Shown: positions 17,434 to 26,058, counted from the first letter of the stretch. The stretch: 64,000 nucleotides of DNA from Stenotrophomonas africana (GCF_013004645.1 NZ_JABEME010000007.1:124001-188000), one strand, 5' to 3'. Notes: generated by a model from the letters alone, not told the origin. A program made the numbers and translations.

Positions 17434-18588
17434 ATGAGTCAGGGAATGATGCACGGTATGGTGTTCAATGATCTGTTGCACGGCACGTTGTTCGCCTCGG
17501 TGGGCGACTTCGTCTTCTTCCGGCTGATCCTGGATTATCTGCGCGACGAGATCACCAACTTCGGCAACGGCATCCTGAGCCGGATGATGACCTGGGTCGG
17601 CACGATGGCGTTGGTGCTGATGACGCTGTGGGTGCTCATCCAGGGCTTCCGCATCGTGACCGGACGGAGCCGTGACTCGATGGCTGCGCTGATGACGAAC
17701 ATGGCGCGCGCCGCCCTGATCGTCACCGTCGCAACGTCGATGGCGATGTTCGGAACCAAGCTGCAGAACTTCCTGACCGACGATGTGCAGGACCAGATCA
17801 CCTACATCGTGACCGGCAAGAAGTCGACCGCCTCGGAGCTGATCGACAAGAACCTGGGCTACATGCAGCTGGCACTCACGTCGGTAAGCGTGCTGGATGT
17901 GGCCGGCGACGTGGCTCTGGATAGTGCCAAGACCCGCGCGATGTGGTTCATCGGCCTGGGAACGGGCGGTCCCGCCGTGACCGCAGGCGCGATGTTGCTG
18001 CTGTACCAGATTGCGCTGGCGCTGTTCATCGGATTCGGACCACTGTTTATCCTGTGCCTGCTGTTCGAGCAGACAAAGTCGCTGTTCCAACGATGGTTGT
18101 TCTATGGCATCGGCACCATGTTCTCGATGGCCGTGCTGGCGGCGATGACCGGCATTGCCATGGAAATGGTGGCGCGCGTGGCGGCTTCGTTCTGGGGCGC
18201 GTCCGCGCTGGGTGCACTGCTGGGGTCGAACCTGACCGAGGGCATGAGCAGCATGGCGCTTCAGCAGGGCGGCATGGGCCTGATCCTGACGACGCTGATC
18301 CTGACTGCGCCCCCAATGGCCGCGATGTTCTTCCAGGGCACCCTGGGTACCTTCATGGCATATTCGCAGATAGGTGGTAGCCCGGTGCCGACCTCGCCGG
18401 GTCCGAACGGGCAGCCGCCGGGCTCCAGTGGGTCGGGTGGATTCTTCACTCCAACTGCACCATCTCGAAGCAACGGTGGCGGTCATATTGAGAATTCCAA
18501 CAATATGGGACGAATTAGCGGGTCTGGAGTGCCGGCGCATGATGCATCTCCTCCATCAGGGAGGCGTGGTGCTGCGGCTACTGAGTAG
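17434..18588 (+). CDS. virB6: VirB6, polytopic inner-membrane T4SS protein, 384 aa
   Basis: Forms part of the inner-membrane channel. The TrbL/VirB6 domain has at least five hydrophobic segments (MMTWVGTMALVLMTLWVLIQ, ARAALIVTVATSMAMFG, AGAMLLLYQIALALFIGFG, FGPLFILCLLF, MFSMAVLAAMTGIAMEMVA) and a further one at ILTTLILTAPPMAAMFF. The last 60 residues are Gly/Ser/Pro-rich and disordered. The start may be this ATG or the GTG three bases upstream at 17431. It closes the set of secretion subunits; the first DUF4189 gene begins 14 bases later, so that gene is probably on the same transcript. Confidence 0.94.
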   Translation: MSQGMMHGMVFNDLLHGTLFASVGDFVFFRLILDYLRDEITNFGNGILSRMMTWVGTMALVLMTLWVLIQGFRIVTGRSRDSMAALMTNMARAALIVTVATSMAMFGTKLQNFLTDDVQDQITYIVTGKKSTASELIDKNLGYMQLALTSVSVLDVAGDVALDSAKTRAMWFIGLGTGGPAVTAGAMLLLYQIALALFIGFGPLFILCLLFEQTKSLFQRWLFYGIGTMFSMAVLAAMTGIAMEMVARVAASFWGASALGALLGSNLTEGMSSMALQQGGMGLILTTLILTAPPMAAMFFQGTLGTFMAYSQIGGSPVPTSPGPNGQPPGSSGSGGFFTPTAPSRSNGGGHIENSNNMGRISGSGVPAHDASPPSGRRGAAATE

Positions 18589-18602
18589 AGGTTGAAATCA
18601 CT

Positions 18603-19154
18603 ATGGCTTCCCACCGTTGCGGATATCTAATGCGATTTACATTTGGCCTACTTGTTTTGGTGACTTCATGCTGGTCCTCAACGGTCATGGCTGAAGGCAA
18701 CTGCCCGTCTGGTTTCTACCCAATTGGTGGGCAGGGTGTCAGTGGGTGCGCTCCGATCCCCGGTGCGGGCAGCGTCTCTTCCCAGCAACAGTTGCCGTCA
18801 CCCCCACCGCAGCCTACAGGGCGTTGGCATAAGACCTGGGGTGCCGTTGCCATGGGTGAAAAGGGGGATACGGGAGTTGCAAAGCAGAAGTACTCCCGTG
18901 AAGAGGCTGAGCAGGAAGCGCTAAGTCAATGTGCGACCTGGGGTGCGCGAAACTGCGTGGTCAAGATCTCGTATGAGAACCAGTGTGTGGCGATTGCGTC
19001 TCCCACGGCCTCACAGACCGGCGCCCATATAGCGCGTGATGGCAGTATTGCCAAGGCCGGTGCTGTGGCGCTCTCGGGTTGCAAGAAGCAGGGAGGTGTC
19101 GGGTGTAAAGTTATGTACTCCGAGTGCAGCGATCCCATCTTTGAGAGGTTCTAG
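18603..19154 (+). CDS. DUF4189 secreted protein, copy A (intact), 183 aa
   Basis: A periplasmic or secreted cysteine-rich protein with no known activity. It has a signal peptide (FGLLVLVTSCWSSTVMA, cleavage near residue 30). A short N-terminal module with two cysteines follows (EGNCPSGFYPIGGQGVSGCA, then PIPG), then a Pro-rich linker and the DUF4189 domain from residue 75. The domain shows KTWGAVA, a central SQCATWGARNCVVKISYENQ block with its VAIAS extension, and the end motif KVMYSECSDPIFERF. At least four domain cysteines could pair. The ATG at 18630 is an alternative start. It follows virB6 by 14 bases and is the first of seven related units. Confidence 0.85.
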   Translation: MASHRCGYLMRFTFGLLVLVTSCWSSTVMAEGNCPSGFYPIGGQGVSGCAPIPGAGSVSSQQQLPSPPPQPTGRWHKTWGAVAMGEKGDTGVAKQKYSREEAEQEALSQCATWGARNCVVKISYENQCVAIASPTASQTGAHIARDGSIAKAGAVALSGCKKQGGVGCKVMYSECSDPIFERF

Positions 19155-19350
19155 AAGTCCTCCTGTCGCTGCGAATTTTCTTTGGGGCATGCCAACCTGG
19201 TTGTGGTTGCTGCACGAGTTGCATTGACGCAATCGGATTTCGTGAGAGCTCGGATGCAGGCTTTGGAGCTGTGCACCTTGGGCGGCCATAGCCTCGCGCG
19301 GCACAGGAGCACTGATGTGAGATGCGTTGTACCGTTGTCCCTAATGGCGT

Positions 19351-19779
19351 CTCGCGACCGGGCGATGGATTAAGACCTGGGGCGCGATAGCCGGGGCAGC
19401 AAGCACCGGTGATTTGGAGGCGTCGGTAGGCCAGAGAACAAAGCGGGAAGCGATATCGGATGCGCTGGAACGCTGCGGGAAATATGGCGCGAAAGACTGC
19501 AAGATCGATACGAGCAACAAGAATCAGTGTGTGGCATATGCTGACACTGCCCCGGGCAGTAAGGGCATAGTCTCCATCTCGGTCGCGGGCTCCGAGGAGG
19601 ATACGGCGAGTCGCGTTCTGGACTATTGCGCCAGAAATGGCGGAGGACAGTGCAAGGTGTTGTATTCAGACTGTTCGGAACCTGTTTTTGAGTCCTTCGA
19701 GCTGAGTCATTTCGGGGTATTCGTGGGTTCGCCGACTCGCCCGGGTCGCAGGGCAACAGTGAGGCTTTCGTTTTGCTGA
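19351..19779 (+). pseudogene. DUF4189 copy B, 5'-truncated
   Basis: The frame gives TGRWIKTWGAIAG followed by the rest of a DUF4189 domain (RCGKYGAKDCKID, KNQCVAYAD, CKVLYSDCSEPVFESF). A stop at 19342 lies just upstream, and neither the signal peptide nor the CPxGxYPxGGQGV module can be found in the preceding 190 bases in any frame. The 3' end reads on 29 residues past the normal end motif. I read it as a truncated copy; a TTG at 19414 could start a fragment without export signal. Confidence 0.7.
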
Positions 19780-19890
19780 GTCTTGGCTGACGCACGTATT
19801 CATCCTTATGAGCCGTGGTGCAAAAGAGAATTGAGGCTGAGCCCGCGTTTTGTGGCTACGCTTCGGCCCGTCTTACAGGTGAGGGTTTTC

Positions 19891-20432
19891 ATGCGATCTG
19901 CTCTCTTTAGCCTGCTGTCTCTGGCAATAGCTGCAGCTTCAGCTTCCTCTGCACGTGCAGAAGGCGGAGTCTGTCCTCCCGGTTACTACCCCGTGGGGGA
20001 CAAGGGGCAATGGGATGCGCACCAATTCCCGGCGCGTCGTCTGGTGGCGCCGCCCAGCAGTCTCCACCTCCTCCTCCGCAACCTACGGGTGAGTGGATCA
20101 AGACCTGGGGTGGAATTGCGGTATCCGCCAGCACTTCCGATGCCGGCGTTTCTACGGGGCACCGGTCAAAGAAGGAGGCGGAACGCAAAGCCGTCTCAGA
20201 ATGTGCTGCCAGTGGAGCAAGCGATTGCAAGGTCAGCATGACCTATTTCAATCAGTGCGTTTCCTGGGTCATCCCGAGCGGAAGGACTGGAAATGGCTTG
20301 TCAGGAATTGGCACGGGTCCTACTCCTGGTGATGCCGAGCGGGCTGCTCAGGGAGTCTGCAAGAATGATAAGCCGGGAGCCTGTGCTCCTGTGTATGCAA
20401 ATTGTACCGAGCCCTTGTTCAGGAAGTACTGA
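19891..20432 (+). pseudogene. DUF4189 copy C, frameshifted
   Basis: An ATG at 19891 starts a good signal peptide (SLLSLAIAAASASSARA) and the module EGGVCPPGYYPVGDKGQ. The frame then leaves the family. In the next frame, from about 20010, it resumes as MGCAPIPGASSGG, KTWGGIAVS, CKVSMTYFNQCVSWVI and ends YANCTEPLFRKY. One base missing near 20005-20010 explains the change. Restoring it would give about 180 residues. It could be a real mutation, a slippage site or a sequencing error. Confidence 0.75.
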
Positions 20433-20704
20433 AACGGCCGTGCTCGGGATGATTTGCATTGACGCGTATCCCTATTTGTTTGTTGCAATTTGCGTGCACG
20501 GCGGTTTGGCTCCTAGAAGCCTCGGGCGCGGCTGCGCTGCTGCAGCTGAGAATGAGGCCGACCCGTGACCGCTCAATTTTGCACGGCGGCGTGTGCAAGG
20601 ACGTTATGATCTTCCAAGGACATGGCTAGCTTGATGGCATCTCGGAGGGCAGCGGCGGGCACGTCTTTGGCCCATTCCTGTTCTGTGCATGGACGCCAAT
20701 CGCA

Positions 20705-21168
20705 ATGGCTGAAGGGAACTGCCCTTCGGGTTTCTACCCTGTAGGAGGGCAGGGTGTGCAAGGTTGTGCTCCGATTCCCGGTGCTGGAACTGGAGGGCAG
20801 CGGCAGGTCGGTATACAGGCAAGCCATCCCACGGGCCGGTGGCACAAAACGTGGGGCGCTATTGCGACAGGCGGACAAGGCGATACTGGTGTGTCCAAGC
20901 AGAAGCTCAGCAAGAGAAGCCCAAAAGGAAGCTCTTTCCCAGTGTGCCACTGGGGGGGGCAACGAACTGCCAAGTCAAGTTGACCTACCACAATCAGTGC
21001 GTTGCTATTGCCTCGCCTCAGGCCTCGCAGACCGGTGCGTTCTTCGCGAGCGCGGCTGAAGTTGGAGACGCGAAAGAGGACGCGATGGCTGGCTGCGGAA
21101 AGAAGGGAGGAGTGCAATGCAAGGTCATGTATTCAGCGTGTAGTGATCCTGTTTTCGAGCAGTTCTGA
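20705..21168 (+). pseudogene. DUF4189 copy D, signal peptide lost and two frameshifts
   Basis: The mature part starts MAEGNCPSGFYPVGGQGVQG at 20705, but the 75 bases upstream in frame contain no start codon and no clean signal peptide (stop at 20627). The frame then shifts twice. VSKQKLS continues as AREAQKEALSQCATGG one frame on (near 20910), and that continues as TNCQVKLTYHNQCVAIAS in the third frame (near 20955-20965, beside a run of seven G). The end motif CKVMYSACSDPVFEQF is intact. Closest to copy A in sequence. Confidence 0.78.
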
Positions 21169-21289
21169 CCCAGTTGTACCGGCTGGGTGGAATGGTTGGT
21201 CATGTGGCAGCTGTCGTGTCGCAATGCCAAGGTGGGGAAGGCACACGGCAGCTGGCTGCAGGCCGTTGACTGGGCTGCAATTTTCACGG

Positions 21290-21859
21290 ATGAGAGCAGG
21301 AGTGAGAGCAGTGGGTAGATTCTTTCTTGTGGTCACGCTGCTGATAGCCCCTTTCTCCGCTCTGGCGGAGGGGAGGTGTCCCCCTGGGCAGTACCCTGTT
21401 GGTGGGCAGGGCGTCGGCGGGTGTGCGCCTATTCCTGGCGGAAGCAGCTCTCCCTCCACTGGATCTTCTGCGCCGGTTCCCGCCGGAAAATGGGAGACGC
21501 GCTGGGGAGCCATCGCTGAGGACAAAAAACCAGCAACTGGTGGCTTGATGGCAACCGGTGCTTCCGTATCCCAGAAATCGAAGCGAGCTGCGGAAGCGGC
21601 GGCGATCGACGGATGTGTCCGGCGAGGAGGAAGCAAGTGTGAGATTCGTTTGAGCTATCACGATCAATGCGCCGCGATCGCCGATCCGTCGCCCCGCTCG
21701 GGCGGAAAGGCTGCCGGAAATTCAATCGTTGCCAGTGCTGAAACACTTGACGAAGCTCAATCGCTCGCGTTTAAGGAATGCGCCTCTGTGAATGATGGGG
21801 GAGCGTGTGAAGTGGCCTACTCGGCCTGCAGCATGTCGGAATTCAGGGCGTATCGCTGA
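21290..21859 (+). CDS. DUF4189 secreted protein, copy E (intact), 189 aa
   Basis: The second complete copy. The signal peptide is VGRFFLVVTLLIAPFSALA, with cleavage near residue 27, followed by EGRCPPGQYPVGGQGVGGCA, a Ser/Pro linker and a full DUF4189 domain (WETRWGAIAED, GCVRRGGSKCEIRLSYHDQC, GGACEVAYSACSMSEFRAYR). It is more divergent than copies A and D: the domain carries a longer insertion (PSPRSGGKAAGNS) and ends AYR rather than RF or KY. A GTG at 21302 is an alternative start. Role unknown; export to the periplasm is inferred from the signal peptide. Confidence 0.83.
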   Translation: MRAGVRAVGRFFLVVTLLIAPFSALAEGRCPPGQYPVGGQGVGGCAPIPGGSSSPSTGSSAPVPAGKWETRWGAIAEDKKPATGGLMATGASVSQKSKRAAEAAAIDGCVRRGGSKCEIRLSYHDQCAAIADPSPRSGGKAAGNSIVASAETLDEAQSLAFKECASVNDGGACEVAYSACSMSEFRAYR

Positions 21860-22026
21860 TCGCCAGGCTCTGCATGACGGCTATCAGCAGGTATTCATGC
21901 TGCACTGGAAGGTGGCGTTACTCGGGCCGCATCTGCTATGGCTGTGACTTTGTTCCGAGGAGTCTGGGAGACTTCATGCATGTTCGCAGATGGCTGGAAA
22001 CTGAGTTCGGGCGTGGCTGTGTGGTC

Positions 22027-22554
22027 ATGACTGGTCGATTGATGCAAGCGGTCATCGCAGCAATGTTCTTTCTAGCATTCTCATCCGCAAGTGCGGAAGG
22101 GAACTGCCCTCCCGGTATGTATCCGATTGGAGGGCAGGGAGTACAGGGCTGCGCGCCAATTCCAGGAGCCAGTTCTGGGGGCAGCGCTACGATTCCTACT
22201 CCTCCGCCCAGACCATTGGGTGAATGGGTTAAGACCTGGGGCGCACTCGCTGGCTCATCCAGCGGTTCGGAGGGCGGCGCGTCTGTGGGCGAACCCAGTG
22301 AGCGTACTGCGAAGAGGGTCGCGATTTCGAATTGCGAGAAGAACGGTGGACGTTGCAGGATCGAGTTCACCTACCAGAATCAATGTGTGGCTGCTGTCAC
22401 CTCGGAACTGGCATCCACCGGTACCCAGTACGCCAGTTCGGGGACCGTGGAGAGCGCCGGGGAGTAGGCCATGCGTGACTGTCAGGTAGCAGGCGGGGCG
22501 CATTGCAGGATGATCTACTCGGCATGTTCCGCGCCGGTCTTCCGCAAGTATTGA
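22027..22554 (+). pseudogene. DUF4189 copy F, in-frame stop codon
   Basis: Begins with a good signal peptide (LMQAVIAAMFFLAFSSASA) and the module EGNCPPGMYPIGGQGVQG, then a DUF4189 domain with KTWGALAGS and CRIEFTYQNQCVAAV. A TAG at 22465 interrupts the frame. The same frame then continues for 28 codons to the normal family end (CRMIYSACSAPVFRKY, stop 22552-22554). A single base change would restore the gene. The truncated product would lack the last two cysteines. Confidence 0.78.
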
Positions 22555-22657
22555 AAGTGTGTCCAGGCGGCGTCCGGATGCTTGGTGGCTTTAGGGGAGC
22601 GTATGTTGGTGCAGGCCGGTACACCACCGTCACTACCTTCACGCGATTTGCTCGGCA

Positions 22658-22721
22658 GTCAGAGGTACATGGCCGCGTCGTCTATTCCGAATGCTCCTTG
22701 CCCGTCTTCCGGAAGTATTGA
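22658..22721 (+). pseudogene. DUF4189 copy G, 3' remnant
   Basis: Only the tail of a family member remains: the frame ends GRVVYSECSLPVFRKY at 22721, clearly the DUF4189 end motif. The 100 bases before it do not match the domain in any frame. It marks the right edge of the array and looks like the leftover of a deletion or recombination between copies. Confidence 0.6.
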
Positions 22722-23051
22722 TAAGGCGTCAGATAGGTCAGCAGAGCCAATCCCGCTTTTATGTGATCAAGTCCGCTTTTCGCTCCGTTCCCCCTTCGAC
22801 GACTGAGGGCTCCTCGAAGTAAGCTGCGTGCGCGTCAAAATTCCGGCGCATCGGTGCCATCGAGCGCAGGAGCTTTCCCGTCCATGAGGACGCTGACGAC
22901 CCGCGGTGCGGGTGACGCACACCCACAACACCACCACCGCAGGGCCGGGGCTATCATCCGCTCTGGCGGACACCGGGGCCTGCGGCGCATTGCGCGGTGT
23001 CCCGGCCGGCGCACGGGTACTGGCAAGACGGGATTGAAGGAGTGGCAGCGG
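22722..23051. other. noncoding stretch before the GH19 effector module
   Basis: No gene is supported in these 330 bases. A frame is open on the plus strand through most of it but has the composition of noncoding sequence. An 8-bp inverted repeat, GGACACCG (22968-22975) and CGGTGTCC (22995-23002), with a 19-base loop is the only clear structure and could be an operator or RNA hairpin ahead of the immunity gene. GC content rises again here towards the chromosomal average. Confidence 0.45.
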
Positions 23052-23588
23052 ATGCAGAAGGGGAGCGGCACGAACATGGACAATGCGTTGGCGTTCGTGC
23101 CGTCCGGCGCGAACCTGCTGGAAGCCGTGCGCGGTGATCTGACCGGCAATGGCATCGACGACCAGTTGCTGGTGATCGATCAGCCCGCCCCCGATGGCCT
23201 GGTGCCGGGCGAGCACGGTCCCAACCGGGTGCTGTTGTTGCTGCTGGGCGATGCTGCCGGCCGATGGCAGCTGGCGGCGCGCAACGACAAGCTGGTGCCA
23301 TGCTCTACCCGCGGCGGCATTGCCGGTGATCCCTTCGCCTACGTGACGATCGAGGATGGCGCGTTCAGCGTGATCACCAACGGCGGCAGCCGCGAGCGAT
23401 GGAGCAGCACCTACACGTTCCGCTACGCGCCGTCCGAGCAGGTCTGTTGGGTCCATGGCGTGCAGCGCAGGGTGGTCGACACCGAGACCGAGGCAACCCA
23501 CACCCGTGACTTCTCGGCGGCCGAGCTGGGCAGGGTACGGTTTGAGGACTTTGACCCGTCCGTGGTTGCCGACGTGAGCTTGCCTTGA
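23052..23588 (+). CDS. XAC2610-like immunity protein (X-Tfi) for the GH19 effector
   Basis: Predicted inhibitor of the muramidase encoded immediately downstream, by analogy with the X. citri pair XAC2610/XAC2609. The domain shows the calcium-site-like DLTGNGIDDQLLVI near residues 24-37, RVLLLLLGDAAGRW, the ITNGGSRERWSSTYTFRY block and DFSAAELGRVRFEDFD at the end, as in that family. The start at 23052 follows GAAGGAG. Oddly, no signal peptide or lipobox precedes the domain in any frame, although the known homologue is a periplasmic lipoprotein. Either the real start was missed, or the export signal has been lost. About 178 residues at this start. Confidence 0.75.
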   Translation: MQKGSGTNMDNALAFVPSGANLLEAVRGDLTGNGIDDQLLVIDQPAPDGLVPGEHGPNRVLLLLLGDAAGRWQLAARNDKLVPCSTRGGIAGDPFAYVTIEDGAFSVITNGGSRERWSSTYTFRYAPSEQVCWVHGVQRRVVDTETEATHTRDFSAAELGRVRFEDFDPSVVADVSLP

Positions 23589-23645
23589 GTGCCGCGCCTG
23601 TGAGGAGGCAGGAGGACCCCACGATGATCGAGCAGGAGTTTGACC

Positions 23646-24653
23646 GTGTCGCAGGATAGAGAGTCGCAATTGTTGCGACAGGCCACGGAGGCCGGCATCA
23701 CCTCGTCCCGGGAACTGGCCAACTTCATGGCGCAGGCCGGGCACGAGTCGCGTGGCCTGAGCAGGCTCAATGAAAGCTTCAACTTCACCCGGGGCATCTC
23801 GCAGATCCCGGTCGAGGCCGCGTGGCGTAATGGCAATGGTGCGCTGGAGAGTGCCCGCCAAGAGGCGTTGCGCGGTCGCCCGGAGAACCTGGCCGAGCTG
23901 ATGTACGGCGGGCGGATGGGCAATGACGCACCGGGCGACGCGCTGAAGTATCACGGCCGCGGCTATCTGCCGCTGGTCGGCAAGGAGAACTACGAGCGTG
24001 CCGGCAAGGCGCTGGACCTGGACCTTGTGAACCATCCCGAACTGGCTGCGCAGCCCGAGCACGCCGGCCGCATCGCGGTCTGGCAATGGCAGACACGCGT
24101 GCCGGAGGCGGCACGCGAGGATGTGCGCGAGGCCACGCGTGCGATCAATGGCGCACTCAATGGCATCGAGGCCCGCCAGCAGCGCTTCGAGGTCTGGCAG
24201 CAGAAGCTGACGCCGGACGTGATGGCGCGGCTGGATAGGGGCGAAGTCGGTGCGCCGGCGCAGCAGCCCGGTGCACGGGACATGTCGCAGCCGGGCGAGC
24301 CGGGACACGTCCTGTTCCAGGACGCACGCCAACACCTGCAGCAGATGGGGCCGCAGAGCGGGCTGCGCAGTGCGCAGGAACTGGACAATGCGGCCGGCGC
24401 ACTGGCGCTGAGTGCACAGAAGGCGGGGATGTCGCGCATTGACCATCTGCTGGCGGGCAACGACGGACGCACGTTGTTTGCAGTGCAGGGCACGTTGGGT
24501 GATCCGGCGATGCTGCGCGCGTCCATAGACGGGGAACAGGCCGCCCAGCAGCCGTTGGCGCAAAGCAGCCAGCAGGTGGCGGCCAGTGTTTCGCAACAGG
24601 ATCAGGCAGCTTCGGTTGCCCGTGAGCAGGAGCAGCGCTCGCGCTCAATATGA
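23646..24653 (+). CDS. T4SS effector: GH19 peptidoglycan hydrolase with XVIPCD, 335 aa
   Basis: An antibacterial X-T4SS effector. Residues 1-190 form a lysozyme-like GH19 (chitinase-19 fold) domain. AGHESRGLSRLNESFNF carries the catalytic Glu34 and a second Glu43, and KYHGRGYLPLVGKENYERAG carries the conserved GRGY...L.G motif. The C-terminal 115 residues are the XVIPCD secretion domain: HVLFQDARQHLQQM, SRIDHLLAGNDG, LFAVQGTLGDPAMLRASID and the Gln-rich tail QPLAQSSQQVAASVSQQ. It starts at GTG 23646, seven bases after AGGAG; a TTG at 23640 is possible. Expected target: glycan strands of rival cells after injection into their periplasm. Confidence 0.92.
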   Translation: MSQDRESQLLRQATEAGITSSRELANFMAQAGHESRGLSRLNESFNFTRGISQIPVEAAWRNGNGALESARQEALRGRPENLAELMYGGRMGNDAPGDALKYHGRGYLPLVGKENYERAGKALDLDLVNHPELAAQPEHAGRIAVWQWQTRVPEAAREDVREATRAINGALNGIEARQQRFEVWQQKLTPDVMARLDRGEVGAPAQQPGARDMSQPGEPGHVLFQDARQHLQQMGPQSGLRSAQELDNAAGALALSAQKAGMSRIDHLLAGNDGRTLFAVQGTLGDPAMLRASIDGEQAAQQPLAQSSQQVAASVSQQDQAASVAREQEQRSRSI

Positions 24654-24752
24654 TTCAAGGGGGCGCTTGCGGGGTGGAGGCCCGCAGGCGCTGGACGCAC
24701 GACGCGTGGCGCTTATCGGCGCCGATAGGGAAACCCAACGTAAGGACACCAC

Positions 24753-26009
24753 ATGCGAACCGTACTTCCAGTGTTCCAGCACGCCGTTGCCAGCTTCGCG
24801 TCTGTCCGGCCGAGCCCGTCGCCAGTCTGGCTCCTGTCATTGAGTCTGGTGGCTTCATTGGCGCAGGCCCAGGACGCGCCACCACCGCTGCCGCAGGCTC
24901 CGCCGTTGACCGAGCTGGCAGCAGCGCCCGCGTTGGCCGCACCGACGGTGGTTGATGCCGCCGGAGTGCCGGATGCACCGGCTCCGGTGGCTCAGGCGTC
25001 GGCGATGCGCTCTCCTGCACCCGCTGCGGCGCAGGAACTGGCCCCTGCATCCGAGCCAACCCAGACCCAAGCGGCAGCGCCCACGTCCGCGCCGTCTGCG
25101 GCGCCCGAATCACCCGCCGTGGTGCGCGCCCCCAATCCGCCGACGCCTCCCGCACTCGCCATCGTGCCGTTGCCGCCGGAACAGGCCACCGAGCGCGCGC
25201 TCGGCGCCCGCTGCCCGGTGGATCTGGCCGGTCGCCTGGCGGCCCAGGGCGACCTGCTGATCGGTGCCTGCGAGGGGCAGATGCCGGCGCACCTGGCGGC
25301 CGTGCTGGTGGCACTTCCCGAGCAGGACATTCACCTGCCGCGCAGCTGGCGCGAGCGTGAGGTGCGCCAGAAGGTGTGGTTCAAGGCGGTGCCGGGCTTT
25401 GGCCAGCGTCCGGACTTCATTGCGCGGATGGGGGATATCTGGGTGCGTTCGCTGGAGGGCCGTGACGCCGAAAGCACGTTCTATCTGGTCTCGGCGCCTT
25501 TCCTCTGCAGCAATCCGGCGGCCGGGACCACAGTGCAGTTGCAGGAGCCGGTGCGCCTGCCGGCCGGTGAGTGCCGCGAAGCTTACATCGCTCAGCGCGT
25601 ATACCAGGTGCGCGGCGATGCCGCGCCGAGGGATGTAACGGCCGAGGTCATGCCGGCCATGCCACCGTTGACGGAAGCCGATCGTGCGCGCCAGCTGGCT
25701 CGCGAAGGCAGGATCACGCTGGATCACAGCAAGCTGCAGTTCGGCCCGGCCATGCGCTGGTTCGTGCAATATCCGGAGACAGCCCAGAAGGGCGGTCCAC
25801 GCGCCTACGGTGATTGGAACCGCGAGCACATCGCGTTCGTGGTTTGGACGGGGGATCGCTTCGAGCTGCGTGAGAAGGTCGCGCGGGCGCAGTGGCCCTG
25901 TGACCCGGTAGCGCCGGGCGATCACGCCTGTGGCGGCTTCCCGGATTCCGGGCCGGATCTGTTCGTGACCGCCAGTACGTCTGCACCGGTCGCGGCCACC
26001 AGCCCCTGA
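24753..26009 (+). CDS. unknown secreted Ala/Pro-rich protein, 418 aa
   Basis: I do not recognise this family. A signal peptide (VWLLSLSLVASLAQAQ, cleavage near residue 40) is followed by about 105 residues of Ala/Pro-rich disordered linker. A globular domain runs from about residue 140 to 405 and contains six cysteines (ARCPVDLAG, GACEGQ, FLCSNP, AGECREA, WPCDPV, HACGGFPD), suggesting disulphides. It has AAGGA before the ATG. It sits between two T4SS effectors, 99 bases after the GH19 effector, with its end facing the lipase gene. It lacks an XVIPCD domain, so it is not a typical substrate. An immunity or envelope-accessory role is a guess from position. Confidence 0.8.
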   Translation: MRTVLPVFQHAVASFASVRPSPSPVWLLSLSLVASLAQAQDAPPPLPQAPPLTELAAAPALAAPTVVDAAGVPDAPAPVAQASAMRSPAPAAAQELAPASEPTQTQAAAPTSAPSAAPESPAVVRAPNPPTPPALAIVPLPPEQATERALGARCPVDLAGRLAAQGDLLIGACEGQMPAHLAAVLVALPEQDIHLPRSWREREVRQKVWFKAVPGFGQRPDFIARMGDIWVRSLEGRDAESTFYLVSAPFLCSNPAAGTTVQLQEPVRLPAGECREAYIAQRVYQVRGDAAPRDVTAEVMPAMPPLTEADRARQLAREGRITLDHSKLQFGPAMRWFVQYPETAQKGGPRAYGDWNREHIAFVVWTGDRFELREKVARAQWPCDPVAPGDHACGGFPDSGPDLFVTASTSAPVAATSP

Positions 26010-26058
26010 GGCACGGTGCTGAAGCGGGAGCCGGATTGACCGGCTCCCGCGCTGTTCA

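Noticed and set aside
5491..18588. Conjugative transfer system
   Set aside because: All VirB/D4 parts are present, but no relaxase, oriT or plasmid gene is seen, and the neighbouring cargo carries XVIPCD domains, which marks the antibacterial X-T4SS.
22767..24596. Open frame of 609 codons on the minus strand opposite the GH19 effector and immunity genes
   Set aside because: The plus-strand genes have clear domains (GH19, XVIPCD, XAC2610-like); the minus reading is compositional.
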